From Ruminococcaceae bacterium UBA5904 (GTDB lineage Bacteria; Bacillota; Clostridia; Oscillospirales; Acutalibacteraceae), in NCBI GenBank assembly GCA_002431305.1, contig DJEG01000133.1, positions 2,807-12,784 of the forward strand: a DNA stretch of 9,978 bases, in the 5' to 3' direction. Shown piece after piece: positions 7,748 to 9,978 of this stretch. The notes under the pieces were generated by a model. The model made no database searches. It was not told the origin of the DNA and saw only the letters and a list, made by a program, of their open reading frames with translations. Position 1 is the stretch's first letter; the number at the start of each line of letters is the position of its first letter. Position numbers and translations under genes: made by a program.

Positions 7748-7776
7748 ATGATACCATATTTGTATAACATTGTCAA
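7748..7776 (-). promoter_or_regulatory. Sigma-A type promoter of the 1324-aa gene
   Basis: On the minus strand a perfect -35 TTGACA (7776-7771) is followed by a 17-nt spacer and a -10 TATCAT (7753-7748, 5 of 6 to consensus). The predicted start is near 7741, leaving a leader of about 36 nt with GGAGG at 7714-7718. The sequence upstream of the -35 (7777-7805) is almost pure A+T and could act as an UP element. Confidence 0.75.
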
Positions 7777-7952
7777 TAATTTTATAAAAATATATTAAAA
7801 TTTATAGAACGCGGACAATGATTTGTTGTAAGGCTCAAACCCGGAAATTTCATACTGCTGAGGCATTGTTATCATTCATAAACAAGTCAGCCCCATGCGG
7901 GAAGGTAATATATAATAAGGTATATAAAAAATAAAAAATTTAATTATTAAGT

Positions 7953-7990
7953 AATGAGACAAACAGATATCGACAAAAAGTTGTCTTATT
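7953..7990. repeat. Inverted repeat upstream of the cohesin-like gene promoter
   Basis: The arms AATGAGACAA (7953-7962) and TTGTCTTATT (7981-7990) pair over 10 positions with one G-T, around an 18-nt loop. A nested GACAA/TTGTC pair (7972-7976 with 7981-7985) competes with it. It lies upstream of the predicted transcription start, so any role would be at the DNA level, for example as an operator half-site pair. Confidence 0.55.
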
Positions 7991-8005
7991 GGTAAAAATT
8001 TTACC
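7991..8005. promoter_or_regulatory. Perfect palindrome GGTAAAA-A-TTTTACC next to a -35 box
   Basis: The two 7-nt arms are exact complements around a single central A. The palindrome ends 8 nt before the -35 box of the plus-strand gene and abuts the longer inverted repeat at 7953-7990. Its place and symmetry suggest a binding site for a dimeric activator or repressor. The protein that would bind is not in the window, so the function is inferred. Confidence 0.5.
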
Positions 8006-8013
8006 TTAAAGTA

Positions 8014-8042
8014 TTGACATTTGGTTTTTTCCCTGCTAAAAT
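8014..8042 (+). promoter_or_regulatory. Sigma-A type promoter of the cohesin-like repeat gene
   Basis: A perfect -35 TTGACA (8014-8019), a 17-nt spacer and a -10 TAAAAT (8037-8042, 5 of 6 to consensus) precede the plus-strand gene. The expected start is near 8049, giving a leader of about 58 nt that ends in GGAGGT (8094-8099). The leader also holds a 15-codon frame from ATG 8064 whose TGA overlaps the gene's ATG. No riboswitch-like fold is evident. Confidence 0.8.
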
Positions 8043-8107
8043 ATGATAGAAAGTTAAGAATAAATGTTAATTCAATCAATATTTCGGTTTTTCGGAGGTA
8101 TTTTGTT

Positions 8108-9978
8108 ATGAAACCCAGACGCGCATTATCGTTTCTGATGTCGTTCGTCATGGTTTTGTCCGTGTTCTCGGGCGTAACGTTTTCATCGTTCGCCGCGGAC
8201 GACCCGACGGTTGAACTTGAGACCGCATACGACAGCGAAACGGGCGAAGTTACACTTGACGTTGTGCTTAAAAATATGAGCGGTCATAATACTGCAACTA
8301 TAGGTATATCTTATCCCGACGATGTTCTCGAGTATACAGGACATGAGACACATTCGCTTGGTAATGGTGTCATTGTCGAGGCGGGAATCCGTGCGGGTGA
8401 AACGACTCTCAGTCTTTCCGTGATGACATCTTCGGAGTTTAATTCCGACGAGCTGAGACCCGTTACATTTAAACTCAAAAAAATTGCAGACGCCGACGAG
8501 GCTGTTTTTGAAATCACCTCGGACAGTACGGTTGACGATTCAATAAGCATTTCGGGCTCCGCTGCCGTCGACATCAGCGCGGTTTATGTGCCGGCTCCGG
8601 GACTCAACTTTGATTCGAGTTTTGACGAGTCGTCGAGAATTCTGACGCTGACCGTTTCCGCCTGCAATATGAAGGGACATACTACTATTACGGGATTTAT
8701 AGATTTTCCGACGGACGACGTTGAATATATTTCTTCCGAGAAACTGAATACAAAATATATTATAGCATGCGGACTGCGTACCGATAACAAGGCTCTTTCC
8801 GCAGGTGTAATGACGTCGAAAGAATTCGATGAAGATTCGTTTGAAATTGCCGAATTTAAACTTAAAGTAAAGGATTTTGTAAACTCGGTTGAATTTACCG
8901 TTGCGTCGGACAGTGTTGTTGACGACAGCATAGTTATGACCGGTTCGTACGAGGTTTCGATTCCGAATTCGGGCGACGACGGAAGCGTACATATTGAATC
9001 TTCATTCGACGACTCAACAAAACTGCTTACGGTCGAGCTTTACGCCGACGGCGCAAAGGAGTCTGCGGACGTATTCTTCTCATACCCGAGCGATATTCTC
9101 GAGTTTGTTTCTGCCGAGGGTGCGGATAATGACGCCGTTATGTCCGAGGCGGGCAGTCCTCAGGCGGGAATGATTTCATGCGCGGCTGTTATTCCTGACG
9201 AGTCCGACTCTTCACAGACGGTAAAAATTGCGGAATATGTTCTTAAGAAAACAGGAAGCGCCGATTCCGTAACATTTACGCTGACCGACGGCAGTAAGGT
9301 TGACGGTAATGATATATACGGTTCGTTTGTCGTTGATATTAAAACTGCCGGCGAAGCTCCGAAACTTGTTTTTGACTCGAGTTTTGATTCCGAAACCCGC
9401 ACGCTGACTCTCGATGTTTCCGTTACGAATGCAAAGGGACATACGACGGTTACGGCTTTTGTGAATTTCCCTTACAACGATCTTGAGTTCATTTCGGCAA
9501 GGGATTACGGAAATGATTCTTATATAATGGATGCCGGTTTGACAACATCGTCACGCACAGTTTCTGTTGGGGCGATGACTTCAAAAGAGTTTGCCGAAAA
9601 TACAGTAAAACTTGCAACATTTACATTTAAAGTCAAGGATGGAGTTGACAGCGTAACATTCAGTGTAGATTCCTACAGCGCTGTCGATGATGAAATAAGA
9701 ATCGAGGCGGGCGATTACACCGTTTCGACAAAATCACGCAGTGCAGCAGACCCCGCGGTTGACGTTAAATTTGCGTTTGACCCGTCGACCCGACTTCTGA
9801 CGGCAACCGTAACGGCGCTTAATTTAAAGGGACATACTACAGCTATAATTTGGCTTGATTATGATAAGAGTAAAGCTGATTTTGCAAATGCACAGGAAAT
9901 AAATGATGATGATTACCATACAATTGTTTGCGGATATACGGCGGATTCCGCTGGGTGGCTGACAGCAGCAATGATGGC
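8108..9978 (+). CDS. Secreted multi-repeat protein of tandem cohesin-like domains, 3' end beyond the window
   Basis: The frame is open from 8108 to the edge, giving 623 codons and no stop. The start is set by GGAGGT at 8094-8099, 8 nt before the ATG. Residues 1-30 form a signal peptide (MKPRR, hydrophobic core, SSFAA) that resembles that of the divergent LRR gene. Five tandem beta-rich modules begin at about residues 34, 166, 294, 420 and 551 (the last is cut). Each has SSFD-x-x-(T/S)-(R/K)-x-L-T at the start, KGHTT in modules 2, 4 and 5 (SGHNT in 1), F-x-x-(F/Y)-P-x-(D/N)-(D/I)-(V/L)-E-(Y/F)-(I/V)-S, MTSKEF, and a V-x-x-A-x-F-x-(L/F)-K-V-K strand. Length and strand order fit the cohesin family, which binds dockerins, and both LRR proteins here end in dockerin-like domains. 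A scaffold role is inferred. Other Ig-like or adhesin repeats remain possible. Confidence 0.9.
   Translation, partial: MKPRRALSFLMSFVMVLSVFSGVTFSSFAADDPTVELETAYDSETGEVTLDVVLKNMSGHNTATIGISYPDDVLEYTGHETHSLGNGVIVEAGIRAGETTLSLSVMTSSEFNSDELRPVTFKLKKIADADEAVFEITSDSTVDDSISISGSAAVDISAVYVPAPGLNFDSSFDESSRILTLTVSACNMKGHTTITGFIDFPTDDVEYISSEKLNTKYIIACGLRTDNKALSAGVMTSKEFDEDSFEIAEFKLKVKDFVNSVEFTVASDSVVDDSIVMTGSYEVSIPNSGDDGSVHIESSFDDSTKLLTVELYADGAKESADVFFSYPSDILEFVSAEGADNDAVMSEAGSPQAGMISCAAVIPDESDSSQTVKIAEYVLKKTGSADSVTFTLTDGSKVDGNDIYGSFVVDIKTAGEAPKLVFDSSFDSETRTLTLDVSVTNAKGHTTVTAFVNFPYNDLEFISARDYGNDSYIMDAGLTTSSRTVSVGAMTSKEFAENTVKLATFTFKVKDGVDSVTFSVDSYSAVDDEIRIEAGDYTVSTKSRSAADPAVDVKFAFDPSTRLLTATVTALNLKGHTTAIIWLDYDKSKADFANAQEINDDDYHTIVCGYTADSAGWLTAAMM
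8207..9978 (+). repeat. Array of at least five cohesin-like protein modules
   Basis: Module starts fall at about 8207, 8603, 8987, 9365 and 9758, spaced 396, 384, 378 and 393 bp. The modules are diverged in DNA, so this is an old duplication series. Modules 2 and 4 are the closest pair by eye (SSFD, KGHTT, MTSKEF and VDD all kept). Module 3 has lost KGHTT and MTSKEF. The array runs off the window, so the total number and the C-terminal anchor are unknown. Confidence 0.85.

Larger units (their letters stand above)
7777..8013. other. Divergent intergenic core between two outward promoters
   Basis: This stretch separates the two outward promoters. No gene is supported: a 91-codon frame on the minus strand begins inside the plus-strand gene, has no ribosome site and is of unlikely composition. 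The left part (7777-7805) and 7905-7950 are very A+T-rich. The right end holds two abutting inverted repeats, described separately. About 7806-7900 shows no recognisable motif, riboswitch or RNA gene. Confidence 0.6.

Noticed and set aside
8049..8107. Riboswitch in the leader of the cohesin-like gene
   Set aside because: The leader is only about 58 nt, A+T-rich, and shows no conserved aptamer motif or stable stem.
7876..8151. Minus-strand 91-codon frame in the divergent intergenic region
   Set aside because: It starts within the plus-strand signal peptide region, lacks a ribosome site, and would cross the promoter and both inverted repeats.
8540..8992. Minus-strand frame of 150 codons opposite the cohesin-like gene
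   Set aside because: It is antisense to a better-supported open frame with a promoter, ribosome site, signal peptide and clear repeats.

Overview
The window looks like an accessory, surface-protein region of a Gram-positive member of the Clostridia. A gut or rumen Oscillospiraceae/Ruminococcus-like bacterium is the best guess, but this is inferred from protein style, not from a marker gene. The grounds are strong GGAGG ribosome sites, sigma-A promoters of the TTGACA-N17-TATnAT kind, BspA-type leucine-rich repeats, Cys/His repeats ending in IPALGHK, Pro/Thr linkers, and dockerin-like tails with the DARLILR helix motif. No rRNA, tRNA, CRISPR array, transposase or phage gene was seen.

Layout from left to right. 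A plus-strand intrinsic terminator lies at 46-89, probably closing a gene that ends near or beyond the left edge. Gene A (113-3283, minus, 1056 aa) is a secreted BspA-like LRR protein with a Pro/Thr linker and a C-terminal dockerin-like domain. Its promoter is at 3316-3344. A clear minus-strand terminator at 3390-3430 separates it from the next gene. A roughly 300-nt non-coding stretch (3431-3730) is packed with inverted repeats. Gene B (3731-7705, minus, 1324 aa) has a signal peptide, one N-terminal cohesin-like domain, a long LRR array broken by five DG(V/I)-Y-(I/V)-G islands, four 41-residue Cys/His repeats, and a C-terminal dockerin-like domain. A 402-nt divergent intergenic region (7706-8107) holds outward promoters for genes B and C and two abutting inverted repeats. 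Gene C (8108 to beyond 9978, plus) has a signal peptide followed by at least five tandem cohesin-like beta-sandwich repeats of about 126-132 aa, and it is cut by the window edge.

How they may work together (inference): genes A and B carry dockerin-like tails, and gene C is built only of cohesin-like modules as far as it can be read. The locus may therefore encode a small non-enzymatic surface complex in which gene C is a scaffold and the LRR proteins dock onto it as adhesins or ligand binders. Gene B, with a cohesin-like head and a dockerin tail, could act as an adaptor. No glycosidase, LPXTG signal or SLH domain is visible in the window. The cohesin-like domains are assigned by pattern only, and binding between these partners is not shown by the sequence.
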